This document shows positions 26,785 to 35,687 of a stretch of 64,000 bases of DNA, in pieces. Source of the stretch: CAWGHZ01 sp963775315 (GTDB lineage Bacteria; Pseudomonadota; Alphaproteobacteria; MPNO01; DASWLB01); NCBI GenBank assembly GCA_963775315.1, contig CAVZIN010000007.1, positions 992,001-1,056,000 of the forward strand. The letters are read 5' to 3'. The notes beneath the pieces were generated by a model that was not told the DNA's origin, made no database searches, and was given only the letters and a program-made list of their open reading frames with translations. Within the stretch, counting starts at the first letter, position 1. Each line of letters starts with the position of its first letter. A program made the translations under genes and the position numbers.

Positions 26785-27624
26785 ATGACGCTCGCCGAAA
26801 TCGTTCTGCATGTCGACGACACGCCGCGTTACGCTGCGCGACTCGAGACCGGGATCGGGCTTGCACGTCGCCATGACGCCAGGCTCGTCGGGGTGTTCGT
26901 CCAGCCTCCGCCGCCGGTCTACGACGTCGAGATCCCGTCGCGCGTGCTGGACGAGTTCATGGCCGAGGTCGCGAGCCGGATGCGCGCCGACACGGACGCG
27001 GCGGAGGCAACGTTCCGTGCCCGGCTCGACGCCGCCGGCATCGCCAGCGAATGGCGCCCGTGCGGTGGCGATCCGGCCGCCGCCTTGGCGGTCAGCGCCC
27101 GCTACGCCGATCTCGCCATCGTCGCGCAGGCGCCGCCCGACACCCCCGCCTCGTCGGATGCGGCGGCCATTCCGGAAGGGGTGATCCTGGCCGCGGCCGG
27201 ACCGGTGCTGGTGGTCCCGCATTACGGCAGGTACGACACGGTCGACGACCACGTGGTGGTCGCCTGGGACGCGAGCGCTGCGGCGGCGCGCGCCGTCCGG
27301 GATGCCATGCCGTTGCTCGCCGCGGCCGGCAAGGTGACTGTGCTCTCCGTCAATCCCGAAAGCTCGCGCGCCCGCCACGGCGACGTGCCGGGTGCCGATA
27401 TTGCACTGCACCTCGCCCGCCACGGGGTGAAGGCGGAAACGGCGGTCAGCTATTCCGACGAGATCGAGGCCGGCGACATGATCCTGTCGCGCCTCGCCGA
27501 CCTCGGCGCGGACCTGCTGGTGATGGGCGCCTATGGCCACGCACGCATGCGAGAAGTGCTGCTCGGCGGTGTCACGCGTCACGTGCTGCAGCACATGACC
27601 GTCCCGGTTGTGATGTCGCACTGA
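26785..27624 (+). CDS. Universal stress protein, two UspA domains
   Basis: 279 residues from ATG 26785, with AAGGGGAGG upstream. Two UspA domains: the first about 1-140 (VLHVDDTPRYAARLETGI), the second about 150-279 with VVVAWDASAAAARAVRDAMP and the C-terminal ATP-loop-like GAYGHARMREVLLGGVTRHV (GxxGxx9GS/T-like). Tandem-domain Usps are common in FNR-type regulons of proteobacteria. It ends the Hsp20-RpoH unit. Confidence 0.9.
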   Translation: MTLAEIVLHVDDTPRYAARLETGIGLARRHDARLVGVFVQPPPPVYDVEIPSRVLDEFMAEVASRMRADTDAAEATFRARLDAAGIASEWRPCGGDPAAALAVSARYADLAIVAQAPPDTPASSDAAAIPEGVILAAAGPVLVVPHYGRYDTVDDHVVVAWDASAAAARAVRDAMPLLAAAGKVTVLSVNPESSRARHGDVPGADIALHLARHGVKAETAVSYSDEIEAGDMILSRLADLGADLLVMGAYGHARMREVLLGGVTRHVLQHMTVPVVMSH

Positions 27625-27632
27625 CGGAACGG

Positions 27633-27656
27633 AAAAGGGCGACCCTGGGGCCGCCC
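27633..27656 (-). terminator. Intrinsic terminator for PEP-CTERM gene (minus strand)
   Basis: Read on the minus strand, GGGCGGCC...GGTCGCCC forms a GC stem (inner CC/GG with one mismatch) followed by TTTT at 27633-27636. It lies 41 bp past the stop of the gene at 27697 and can also block read-through from usp on the plus strand. Confidence 0.6.
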
Positions 27657-27696
27657 CTCCCGTGGACGCAGGTCGGTTGGTGGCGTCAGGCCGTCA

Positions 27697-28530
27697 TCAT
27701 GCCTCCCGCTTCCTGGCGCGCTTCCGCATGAAGCCGGCACCCACCAGGCCGAGGCCGAGCAGGCTGAGGCTCATCGGCTCGGGCACCTGGTTCGGGCCGG
27801 TCGCGGCGATGTCCACCATGGCATCGAGGCTCGCGGGGCCGTAGAAGCTGAGCTGGATGCCCGTGATGTTCGTCGGATCGGCGCCCGACCCGCTCGCAGT
27901 CTGGAGATCGCTGAACGGAAGGTCGATCGAGCTGAACGGCGCGCCCGTCCCTTGACCCGGCAGGTCGAACGTCTCGGTCGAGGTGTCGGAGCCGGAACAG
28001 AGAGTGAGGGTCCCCTGCGCGCCGGCTGACCCGCCGAGGTCGGAGCGGGCCTGGACGGTGATCTGGCTGTTCGATCCGCCACCCGTCAGGTCGACGCCGC
28101 CGAGCCCGGTGCAGACCCCGGCATTGCCCTGGTCGGGGCCGGTGCCGCCCGAGCCGCCACTGGAGTTCGGCGTCGATCCGCCGTCGCTGCTCCCATTATA
28201 CGTGAGAGTCAGCCTCGACTGGATGTCGGGTCCGTTGCCGAACGCGAGGTTCGGAAACGGGTTCGTGCCGGTGTTGATCGTCGCGGTCGAGGTGCCCGTG
28301 TTGGGCATGTTCGTCGACGCCGTGTCGTTCATGAGCTGCATGATGCGGGCGCCGCCGATGGAGTTCGTACCGGTAGAGACGCCATCGGTGACGATCGCTC
28401 CCGGCCCGGTCGCCGAGATTGCCTGTGAGGTATCGAAATTGTCGATGACGACCGGGGAGGCGAGGGCCTGGCCGGCGCCGACGGCCAGGGCCGCGATGGC
28501 CACCGGTGCCACCCATATTTTTGATTTCAT
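27697..28530 (-). CDS. PEP-CTERM sorting-domain exported protein
   Basis: 277 residues. It begins with a signal peptide (about 1-25, cleaved near ALA-SP) and continues with a low-complexity Gly/Ser/Thr-rich body, a pair of cysteines (C140, C178), then VPEP at 249-252, a hydrophobic helix, and the basic tail RKRARK. This is the PEP-CTERM signal recognised by exosortase, which attaches such proteins to the outer surface or exopolysaccharide. No exosortase lies in this window. The gene has its own terminator and lies between the stress operon and an AT-richer gap. Confidence 0.88.
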   Translation of the reverse strand: MKSKIWVAPVAIAALAVGAGQALASPVVIDNFDTSQAISATGPGAIVTDGVSTGTNSIGGARIMQLMNDTASTNMPNTGTSTATINTGTNPFPNLAFGNGPDIQSRLTLTYNGSSDGGSTPNSSGGSGGTGPDQGNAGVCTGLGGVDLTGGGSNSQITVQARSDLGGSAGAQGTLTLCSGSDTSTETFDLPGQGTGAPFSSIDLPFSDLQTASGSGADPTNITGIQLSFYGPASLDAMVDIAATGPNQVPEPMSLSLLGLGLVGAGFMRKRARKREA

Positions 28531-29017
28531 GACACGCTCCTACGCTACGTGGGACACACCGAACGCGGTGCAAGAAGCGTGCCAGTAGGGCCTTTGTCCC
28601 AAACATCAAATGCTTAACGACCGAATTGTCATCACTCCATCCTCAATTTGTAAACATGACCGACGGTTTTCTGCGCCAGATCACGTCGCCTCCGTATAAA
28701 AGGCCGATAATGGGAAGAAGAAGAAGGCGAAAGGAATGATATTTTATTGGAATTCCAATTTCTATCACGAGATCGTCACCAGCCTGCCTTCGAGATCACA
28801 AGACAATCACAAAACTCATCTGTGTCCAACTGGTGCTTGCAGAGGACCACGGAAGAGCCACAGACGGTCGCATTACGGCCACAGTGCGCGCGGCGGCTGA
28901 AGATGGCCGGGCGCCGGAATCGGAAAGGCAGCGGCCCGGGGGACCGCCGCGTTCGTGTCACGCCCTCAGACCACGCGTTACGCTTTGCGCTTGCGCCGCC
29001 GCACGTATCCGGTGCCG
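28531..29017. other. 487-bp gap with AT-richer segment, promoter of PEP-CTERM gene
   Basis: From about 28590 to 28810 the sequence is far less GC-rich than its surroundings, with a TTGGAATTCCAA palindrome (about 28748-28759) and a GAAGAAGAAGAAGG run. The left part should hold the minus-strand promoter of the PEP-CTERM gene. Open frames here have no homology signal, so I call no gene. The last 100 bp return to high GC. Confidence 0.4.
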
Positions 29018-30049
29018 CTACGGAAGGAAACGGTCGACGGGGGTGATGCAGCCATCCGCGATCGAGGCGTAGGCCGCCTCAATGACCGCAAGGGCGCGGA
29101 GGCCCGCCTCGGGCGGCGTCATCGGCGCCGCCTCGCCAGCGATGGCGCGCTGGAAGGTCTCGATCTCGTGGCGGAAGCAGGGGGTCGGCGCGAAATGGCG
29201 CTGCTCGCGCCCGGTCGCGGTGATCAGCTCCAGCGACGGGCGCGGGTCGGGCTCCGCGCCGACGAGATAGATGTAGCTGTTGCGCAGGATGAGCGAGCCG
29301 TCGCTGCCGTGGATTTCGATCGGGCGCTGCGCGAACGGCATGTCATAGCTCGCGACCGCGTGGCCGATGACGCCGCCTTCAAGGCGGAGCGCGAGGGCGG
29401 CAAGCTGCTCGCGCCCTTCGTCCGGGACGGCGAGCGCGGCGACAGATTCGATCCGCTGGCCGACGACGTATTCCAGCGTGTCGAAGGCATGGTCGCCGAT
29501 GCTGGAGGCGACGCCGTGCGGCCGCATGGCGGGGTCGGTCCGCCAGTTGCCGCCGGCAGGCTGCGGCGCGGCGGCGCGCTGCCGCAAGGCAAGCTGGACG
29601 CGCGCCATCATCACGCGGCCGATCGCCCCGGCGGCGATCAGTTCGCGCGCCGCCTGATGCACAGCGTCGTGACGCTGGTTATAGACAACCCCGACCACGA
29701 TGCCGGCACGGCGGGCGGCGTGGATAGCGCGCTGGCCTTCCGCAAGGGAAACCGCCAGCGGCTTCTCGACCAGCGTGTGTTTCCCTGCGGCGGCGCAGGC
29801 GACGATGTTGTCGGCGTGCAGCCCGTCCGGCGTCACGTCATAGATCGCGTCGATCTCGGGATCGGCGAGGGCCGCGGAGAGCGAGCCATGCACCCGGGCG
29901 AACCCGTGTGCCTGGGCGAAGGCCGCGCCGCGTGCCGGGTCGCGGCTGATCACCGCGATCGGTCGTGCGCCTTCGGCCACCACCATCTCGGGCGCGACGT
30001 TGCGCCCCGCATGCCGCCCCGGCCCGTTGATTGCCCAACCGATCGCCAT
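29018..30049 (-). CDS. Gfo/Idh/MocA family oxidoreductase
   Basis: 343 residues from ATG 30049 (MAIGWAINGPGRHAG), with the Rossmann dinucleotide-binding region at 1-120, VTPDGLHADNIVACAAAGKH and the family EKPLAVSLAEG motif (about 95-105). The C-terminal alpha/beta domain carries the substrate site (about 130-343). It oxidises or reduces sugars, inositols or similar with NAD(P). It is divergent from the YciI gene with a 64-bp gap. The substrate is unknown. Confidence 0.88.
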   Translation of the reverse strand: MAIGWAINGPGRHAGRNVAPEMVVAEGARPIAVISRDPARGAAFAQAHGFARVHGSLSAALADPEIDAIYDVTPDGLHADNIVACAAAGKHTLVEKPLAVSLAEGQRAIHAARRAGIVVGVVYNQRHDAVHQAARELIAAGAIGRVMMARVQLALRQRAAAPQPAGGNWRTDPAMRPHGVASSIGDHAFDTLEYVVGQRIESVAALAVPDEGREQLAALALRLEGGVIGHAVASYDMPFAQRPIEIHGSDGSLILRNSYIYLVGAEPDPRPSLELITATGREQRHFAPTPCFRHEIETFQRAIAGEAAPMTPPEAGLRALAVIEAAYASIADGCITPVDRFLP

Positions 30050-30113
30050 CGCCCGCTCCTTTTCCTCATGCGACAATGCCCCGACACCGCTCGAATCGAA
30101 AGAGGAGGCCCAG

Positions 30114-30482
30114 ATGGCCGAGAACACGCCGCCCCCCGCGCACGAGTTCCTGCGGAAGGAGCTCTACGTCATCAACACCCGCCCGGTCGCGCCGCGCGCC
30201 GAGCTCGACAAGGTGCTCCCGCAGCATCTCGCCCACCAGGTGAGCCTGGAGAAGCGCGGCATCATGTTCGGCGCCGGGCCGCTGTTCGGCAAGGACGGCA
30301 AGCCGTTCGGAGGGATGATCATCATCCGTGCCGCCTCGTTCGAGGAAGCGGAACGGATCGCGCGCGAGGACCCGTACCATGCCAAGGGGCTGCGCGAGTT
30401 CACCGTGGACCGCTGGCAGTTGAACGAGGGCTCGATCACGCTGATCGTCAGCTATTCTGACCAGAAGGTGACGGTGGGGTAG
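30114..30482 (+). CDS. YciI-like protein
   Basis: 122 residues from ATG 30114, with AGAGGAGG upstream. YCII-related fold: ELYVINTRPVAPRAEL, HLAHQVSLEKRGIMFGAGPL, a GGMIIIRAASFEEAERIARED helix with DPYHAKGL (His-Asp pair of the family). Small dimeric enzymes of this fold act in muconolactone or chloro-organic pathways. It is convergent with the HyuB gene, 8 bp away. Confidence 0.82.
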   Translation: MAENTPPPAHEFLRKELYVINTRPVAPRAELDKVLPQHLAHQVSLEKRGIMFGAGPLFGKDGKPFGGMIIIRAASFEEAERIAREDPYHAKGLREFTVDRWQLNEGSITLIVSYSDQKVTVG

Positions 30483-30490
30483 GGACCGGC

Positions 30491-32278
30491 CTATTCGGCC
30501 GCTGCGGCGACGAGCTGCACGTCCTCGACGCCCTCGGCGGCCATGCGGGCACGAAGCGCGCGCGTGGCCTCGAGGTCGGGGACGAAGGTCTCCGGGTCCA
30601 ACTTCACGCCGTAAAGGCGCTCTGCCGCCGCGATCGTGACGTAGCCCTGGCGGGCATCCTCCGCGACGCGCTCGACCGGCCGCTCCCACGGCGCGCCGAA
30701 CCCGCCGCCGCCGCCCGAATAAACGAACACGGCGTCGCCGGCGTCGACGCGCGTGTGGAACATCTTGGCGGTCGGGAAGGCCTTCATCTCGCCCTTGCGG
30801 CGGATATTGACGAAGTTGCCCGAGCCCGAAAGCCCCCCCTCCAGCCCCCATGGGCGGCAATGCATGCGCTCGATCTGGGTGTTGACGTTGATCGGCGCGC
30901 GCGACCCGACGATGCGGAGGATGCCGAGCCCGCCGCGCTGGCGCCCCGCGCCGCCCGAGTCGGGGATCAGCGCGTGCGCCTCGATCAACAGCGGCGTCTT
31001 GGTCTCGACCTGCTCAACCGGCGCGTTGTGCGTGTCGCCGTCGTTGAGGCAGACCGTCGCCGACACCCCGTCCTCGTCGCGCTTGGCGCCCCAGCCGCCG
31101 CCCTGCGGGCCGAGCCCGCCGAGGAACAGGCGTCCGGTCGCCGGGTTGATGCCGTTCACGTTGCACGAGATCAGGTCGGCGTGGTGGCCGGCGATCACCT
31201 GGTCGGGCATGACCGGCGCCATCGCCTTGAACACCGTGTCGATGATGGTCATGGGATAGGTCATCCACATGCGCATCGGCGCCGGGCGCTTGGCGGAGAT
31301 AACGCGCCCCTCCGGCACGATCGAGGTGAGGGAGCGGAACGAACCTTCGTTGATCGGGTAGTCGGTGGGCGAGGTCAGGCACTTGTAGGCGACCTGGGTG
31401 CAGCCCTGGCCGGTGGTGGCCGCCGAGTTGTAGAAGCCGCGCACCTGGCGCGAGACGTCGGAGAGGTCGATCGTCATTTCCTCGCCCGACTTCACGACCT
31501 TGATCTTGATCGGCACCTTGCGGCCGGCCTCGACCGCGTCGTCGTCCATGAACAACTCGGCCTCGTACTCCCCGTCGGGGATGGCGAGGGTGCGGGCGCG
31601 CGCCTTCACCTCGGAATGGTCCATGATGTCGTCGATGGCGCCCAGCACCTCCGACTGGCCGTAGCGGTCGAGCAGCTCGAGGAAGCGGCGCTCGCCGGTC
31701 TTGACGGCGGTCACCTCGGCGCGCAGGTCGCCCATCGCCTTTTCTTCGATCCGGCAGTTCATCCGGATCAGCTCGATCAGGTCGCGGTTGGGCTTGCCCT
31801 CGCGGTAGAGCTTGAGGATCGGGATCTGAAGCCCCTCGGAGAAGATGTCGGTGGTGACGCCGCCAAGCACGCCGCCGATGTCCTCCCAATGCGCCATGGT
31901 GCAGGCGTAGCCGGCGATCCGCCCGTCATGGAAGATCGGCAGGCCCAGCGTCACATGGTTGAGGTGTGAGCCCGTCGTATAGGAATCGTTGGTAACGAGG
32001 ATGTCGCCCGGCGCGATGTCGTCGCCGAAATGGTCGCGGAACGCCTTGATGGTCGCCGCCATGCCGCGGATGAAGGTGGGAAGGCCCAGCCCGATCGAGA
32101 CCGTGCGCCCGTCGGCGGTGAACAACCCGGTGGTGAAGTCCAGCGCCTCATAGATGATCGTGTTGTAGGCCGTGCGCATGAGATTGGTCTTCATCTCGTT
32201 GGTCACGGCGATCACGCCGTTGCGCACGATTTCGGTGACGACAGGGTCCGCGCGGTTGGTGCGAGTGGGGGAGGTCAT
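30491..32278 (-). CDS. hyuB: Hydantoinase B-like (copy 2), no HyuA partner nearby
   Basis: 595 residues, exactly the length of the HyuB at 11392-13179 and clearly paralogous: the same MKTNLMRTAYNTIIYEAL segment, DILVTNDSYTTGSHLNH and SGGAGRQRGGLG. Here no HyuA gene lies next to it. Either it pairs with the HyuA at 13316, or it works alone, or a partner was lost. A repeat and a cupin gene follow upstream. Starts with ATG 32278. Confidence 0.88.
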   Translation of the reverse strand: MTSPTRTNRADPVVTEIVRNGVIAVTNEMKTNLMRTAYNTIIYEALDFTTGLFTADGRTVSIGLGLPTFIRGMAATIKAFRDHFGDDIAPGDILVTNDSYTTGSHLNHVTLGLPIFHDGRIAGYACTMAHWEDIGGVLGGVTTDIFSEGLQIPILKLYREGKPNRDLIELIRMNCRIEEKAMGDLRAEVTAVKTGERRFLELLDRYGQSEVLGAIDDIMDHSEVKARARTLAIPDGEYEAELFMDDDAVEAGRKVPIKIKVVKSGEEMTIDLSDVSRQVRGFYNSAATTGQGCTQVAYKCLTSPTDYPINEGSFRSLTSIVPEGRVISAKRPAPMRMWMTYPMTIIDTVFKAMAPVMPDQVIAGHHADLISCNVNGINPATGRLFLGGLGPQGGGWGAKRDEDGVSATVCLNDGDTHNAPVEQVETKTPLLIEAHALIPDSGGAGRQRGGLGILRIVGSRAPINVNTQIERMHCRPWGLEGGLSGSGNFVNIRRKGEMKAFPTAKMFHTRVDAGDAVFVYSGGGGGFGAPWERPVERVAEDARQGYVTIAAAERLYGVKLDPETFVPDLEATRALRARMAAEGVEDVQLVAAAAE

Positions 32279-32318
32279 CGGGCTTCGGTACCTGGCTTGG
32301 TTCGTTGAAGGTTAAGGA

Positions 32319-32402
32319 TTGTCACCCCTGGACGGCGAGCGAAACGAGCCGGTCCGGGGCCCATGCCCGGGTCTGCACGGATCCCCAGTCTGCGCCCGGG
32401 AT
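32319..32402. repeat. Extragenic repeat, GTCACCC-TGGACGGCGAGC family (copy 2) with CCCGGG palindrome
   Basis: TTGTCACCCCTGGACGGCGAGC and GAGCCGGTCCGGGGCCCAT match 11291-11339, then CCCGGG (about 32367-32372) and CCCGGG (about 32396-32401) bracket a further arm ending GGGATGACA. It fills the gap between the HyuB copy 2 start and the cupin stop. Confidence 0.6.
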
Positions 32403-32432
32403 GACATAGGAAAGCGGCGATGTCGAGGCCGC

Positions 32433-32795
32433 TTATCCCTCGATGAACTTGTTGGGCTTGAGGAGGATGGCGAGCAGCAGTGCGCCGTTGGGCGATTTGG
32501 CGACGTGCTTCGAGCCCGCCGGGCGCCAGACGAACTCGCCAGGGCCGCAGCTTCCCTCCTCGTCCTCGAGAGACCCTTCGAGCACGTAGCTCTGCTCGAT
32601 GTCGACATGCTCGTGCAGCGGGAAGACCGAGCCCGGGGCCCATTTGAACAGCGCGGTGAAGTGGCCCGTCTCTTGGTTCTGGTAGAGCACCTTGTGCTCC
32701 ACCCCGGCATACTTCGTGGGCGTCCACGGGATCTTGTCGACGTCGACCAGGATCGAGGCGAGCTCGGGGGCGATGGATTGCTTGGCGGTGGCCAT
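32433..32795 (-). CDS. Cupin domain protein (ChrR-like)
   Basis: 120 residues, a single cupin barrel. Metal-binding motif 1 is FPLHEHVDIEQSYVLEG (His-x-His-x5-Gln/Glu pattern), motif 2 has GEFVWRPAGSKH. The fold binds Zn, Mn or Fe and catalyses diverse reactions (dioxygenases, isomerases, ChrR anti-sigma). Its neighbours are catabolic genes, so a small enzyme or a sensor is possible. The start ATG 32795 is followed upstream by a transporter relic. Confidence 0.82.
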   Translation of the reverse strand: MATAKQSIAPELASILVDVDKIPWTPTKYAGVEHKVLYQNQETGHFTALFKWAPGSVFPLHEHVDIEQSYVLEGSLEDEEGSCGPGEFVWRPAGSKHVAKSPNGALLLAILLKPNKFIEG

Positions 32796-32938
32796 GGGCC
32801 GTCTCCGGTCGGTTCCACTGAGATTGTACGGAGAGGGTTACACCCGTGCAACAGGCCTTGGAAGACCAATAAAACCCTGGGCATTGGAGGACAAGATGGC
32901 CACGGCTCGACTTGGTGATAGTCCGTCGGAGCAACCCG

Positions 32939-33335
32939 TAGGAGGTGATCAAGTACATCGAGGACCTGAAGCCCACCGGCGTCGGGCCCGGCGAGGTCTG
33001 GTATTGCCCGCAGGACCACCAGGCCTTCCACACGCTCTACTTCGTGAAGGGCAAGTCGCCTCGCCGAGCGCCGACATCAGGAGGGCGTGACCCTGTCGGG
33101 CGACGAGCAGCAGATGCTTGCCATCGCCCGCGCGCTCGGCCGCGATCTCGCGCTCCTGCTGCTCGACGAGCCTTACGAGGGGCTCACCATCATCGTGGTC
33201 GAGCAGAATGCGCTCGCCGCGCTCAATGTGGCCGACCGGGCGGTGATCCTCGATGAGGGGCAGGTCGTGTTCACCGGCTCGGCCGCCGAGCTCCTGGCCG
33301 ACGCCGACCTCCGCCGCGAGCACCTGGCGCTGTAG
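32939..33335 (+). pseudogene. Collapsed branched-chain amino acid (Liv) transporter: binding protein tail fused to LivF remnant
   Basis: The first part (32939 to about 33060) reads EVIKYIEDLKPTGVGPGEV, then WYCPQDHQAFHTLYFVKGK, the C-terminus of a periplasmic Liv-type binding protein. In a second frame, RLAERRHQEGVTLSGDEQQM (from about 33057) begins the middle of LivF, followed by IARAL and LLLLDEP (Walker B), then an in-frame deletion of about 18 residues before TIIVVEQN, and the usual LivF end. So large deletions removed the permeases and fused what is left. No start or ribosome site is convincing. The gene is dead. Confidence 0.72.
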
Positions 33336-33358
33336 ACCGCTCCGAGCCAGCTTTTGCC

Positions 33359-35032
33359 CTACCTCCCTGCCAGCGCCTTCTCGCGGAGGGCGGTGAGGGT
33401 GGTGGTCGGCGTCGTCACGTCCGGGTCGAGCATGAGCTGAATCAGGGCGGGCTTGCCGGCCCGGCGGGCCCGGTCGAACGCGGCGGGGAAGTCGCCGGTC
33501 GCGTGCACCGTCTCGCCGTGCGCGCCGTAGGATTGCGCGAGGGCGGCGAAGTCGGGGTTGGTGAGCTTGGTCGCGATCACGCGGCCGGGATAGTGCGTCT
33601 CCTGGTGCATTCGTATCGTGCCATAGGTGCCGTTGTTCACCAACAGAATGACGATCGAGAGCTTCTCGGCGACGGCGGTCGAAAGCTCCTGTCCGGTCAT
33701 CAGGAAGTCGCCGTCGCCGGTCAGGCAGACGACGTCGCGATCCGGGTGGCGCACCTTCGCGGCGATGGCGGCGGGAAGCCCGTAGCCCATCGAGCCGTTG
33801 ATCGGGCCGATCTCGGTTGGCCAGCCGCGATAGACGTAGAACCGCCGAAGCCACGCGGTGAAGTTGCCGGCGCCCTGCGCGACGATGGCGTCGTCGGCCA
33901 GCACGTCGTTGAGGTGCGCGATCACCTCGCCGAGGTTGAGGGGCCCAGGTGCCGCGGTCGGCTTGCGCCATTCGCGTTCCTCGGCGGCGGCGGCCTCGGT
34001 CCAGCCGCGCCAGCGCGGCGCGGTCGCGGCGGGCAGGGCGCGGAGGGCAGCGCAGAATTCCGGCATGCTGGCGACGATCGGCAGGGCGGGCTGGTAGACG
34101 CGCCCCAGCTCGTCGGCGCCCGACAGCACGTGCACCAGCGTCTGACGCGGGCGCGGCACGTCGAGCAGCGAGAACTCGTCGGTGATCGAGTCGGTGAGCT
34201 GCGTGCCGACGACGATCATCAGGTCGCAGTCGCACATCCGCTTGGCAAGCTTCGGGTCCTTGCCAAGCGCGGCCTTCCCGGCGAAGCAGGGGTGCCGGTT
34301 GTCGATCAGATCCTGGCGGCGGAACGCCGTCAGCACCGGCAGGGCGTTGGCCTCGGCGAAGGCGGAGAGGTCGTCGCGCGCCTGGGCCGTCCAGCCCGAC
34401 CCGCCGACCAGGATCAGCGGCCGCTCCGCCCTGGCAAGAAGCTGGCCAAGCCGCTCCATGTCGTCGGGGGCGGGAGCTGCGCGCGGAACGACATAATGAT
34501 CGCCGAGCGCGGCGTCGGAGAGGTCCTCCTGCATGTCCTCGGGGATGGCGAGCACGACCGGGCCGGGCCTTCCGGCCATCGCGGTGTAGAACGCGCGGCT
34601 CACCATCTCGGGGATGCGGCTCGCGTCGTCGATCTGGGCGATCCACTTGGCCGACTGGGCGTACATCCGACGGTAGTCGATCTCCTGGAAGGCGAGGCGC
34701 TCGATCGACCGGCGCGGCACCTGGCCGATGAACACCACCATCGGTGTCGCGTCCTGGAAGGCGGTGTGGATGCCCACCGCGGCGTTGCAGGCGCCGGGCC
34801 CGCGGCTCACGAACAGGACGCCCGGCCGGCCAGTCAGCTTGGCGTCGGCGTCGGCGGCATAGGCGGCGCCGCCTTCCTGCCGGCAGACGACGAGGTGTAT
34901 GTCGCGCGCGTCGTGGAACGCGTCGAGCGCGTGCAGATAGCTTTCGCCGGGCAGGCAGTAGATCGTGTCGACGCCGTGCACGCGCAGGCTGTCGACGATA
35001 AGCTGACCGCCGGTTCGCTGGTTCGATGCCAT
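33359..35032 (-). CDS. ThDP-dependent enzyme (acetolactate synthase-like)
   Basis: 557 residues from ATG 35032; the frame runs open to 35521 without homology. N-terminal PYR domain with YCLPGESYLHALDA and the catalytic Glu in CRQEGGAAYAADA. Central transhydrogenase-like domain (about 190-330). C-terminal PP domain with the GDG...NN cofactor motif in CLTGDGDFLMTG and VNNGTYG. The product could be acetolactate, or a decarboxylation or lyase product. It overlaps none of its neighbours and is 11 bp after a cupin-like gene in the same direction. A paralogue with the same fold is at 60009-61790. Confidence 0.87.
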   Translation of the reverse strand: MASNQRTGGQLIVDSLRVHGVDTIYCLPGESYLHALDAFHDARDIHLVVCRQEGGAAYAADADAKLTGRPGVLFVSRGPGACNAAVGIHTAFQDATPMVVFIGQVPRRSIERLAFQEIDYRRMYAQSAKWIAQIDDASRIPEMVSRAFYTAMAGRPGPVVLAIPEDMQEDLSDAALGDHYVVPRAAPAPDDMERLGQLLARAERPLILVGGSGWTAQARDDLSAFAEANALPVLTAFRRQDLIDNRHPCFAGKAALGKDPKLAKRMCDCDLMIVVGTQLTDSITDEFSLLDVPRPRQTLVHVLSGADELGRVYQPALPIVASMPEFCAALRALPAATAPRWRGWTEAAAAEEREWRKPTAAPGPLNLGEVIAHLNDVLADDAIVAQGAGNFTAWLRRFYVYRGWPTEIGPINGSMGYGLPAAIAAKVRHPDRDVVCLTGDGDFLMTGQELSTAVAEKLSIVILLVNNGTYGTIRMHQETHYPGRVIATKLTNPDFAALAQSYGAHGETVHATGDFPAAFDRARRAGKPALIQLMLDPDVTTPTTTLTALREKALAGR

Positions 35033-35043
35033 GCTGTTCCCCG

Positions 35044-35664
35044 CTACAGGTCGATGGGCCGGTCGATCAGCACACTGTATTTCTGCAGGCGCGGCTTGTC
35101 GCGGTCGGCGTCGTCGACATAGCGGATCGAGCTTTTGCCGACGAGCGTGCGCGGCAGGACCATGGCGCGGGCGAAATGCCCGACGCGGTCGTCGGGCGCC
35201 CAGGCGCGCACCGGGTCGGGCCCGGCCTCGAACCACGCCTCGCCCGGCGAGATTTCGGTCACGCGGCCGCCGACGCGCACGTTGAATCCGCCGGACAGCA
35301 GATAGCGGATGCCCGGCCCCTGGTGGACGTGGGTGTAGGCGATGCCGCCCGGCGGCAGCTCGACCGTGTCGAGCCGGAACAGATATTCCGCCGTCTCGTC
35401 GAGGGCTATCGGGCGCGACAGCAGCGCGCCTTCGGCGGGCGCGTCGCCGCGGGCGAGCTCGAAGCGGATCAGCTCCGCCTCGGCCGGTACGGCAAGTGCC
35501 AGCGCGCCGGTGCCGAGCCATGCCGATCCAGCGGCGAGCGTCGCGGCAGTCGTATCCGCCTCGATCGCACAGAGCCCCCGCGCCACGTACAGGATGCGCG
35601 TCGCCGCCGGTAGCGCCCTGCGTCCTTCCGCCTCGCGGTGCAGACTCAATGTGAAGGTCATCAT
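35044..35664 (-). CDS. Cupin-like protein upstream of ThDP enzyme
   Basis: 206 residues from ATG 35664 (MMTFTLSLHREAEGRR); codons upstream to 35727 lie inside an extragenic repeat and are not coding. Two half-barrels are suggested: residues 20-90 with weak conservation, and 100-190 with GGIAYTHVHQGPGIRYLLSG, a cupin motif 1. Ends 11 bp before the ThDP gene, so co-translation is likely. Function unknown; may help bind metal or a substrate. Confidence 0.7.
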   Translation of the reverse strand: MMTFTLSLHREAEGRRALPAATRILYVARGLCAIEADTTAATLAAGSAWLGTGALALAVPAEAELIRFELARGDAPAEGALLSRPIALDETAEYLFRLDTVELPPGGIAYTHVHQGPGIRYLLSGGFNVRVGGRVTEISPGEAWFEAGPDPVRAWAPDDRVGHFARAMVLPRTLVGKSSIRYVDDADRDKPRLQKYSVLIDRPIDL

Positions 35665-35687
35665 GAAGCGAACCTGTCCACCTTGGT

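Noticed and set aside
28531..29017. Genes in the AT-richer gap
   Set aside because: Short frames of 61-99 codons in several phases have no ribosome site or conserved pattern.
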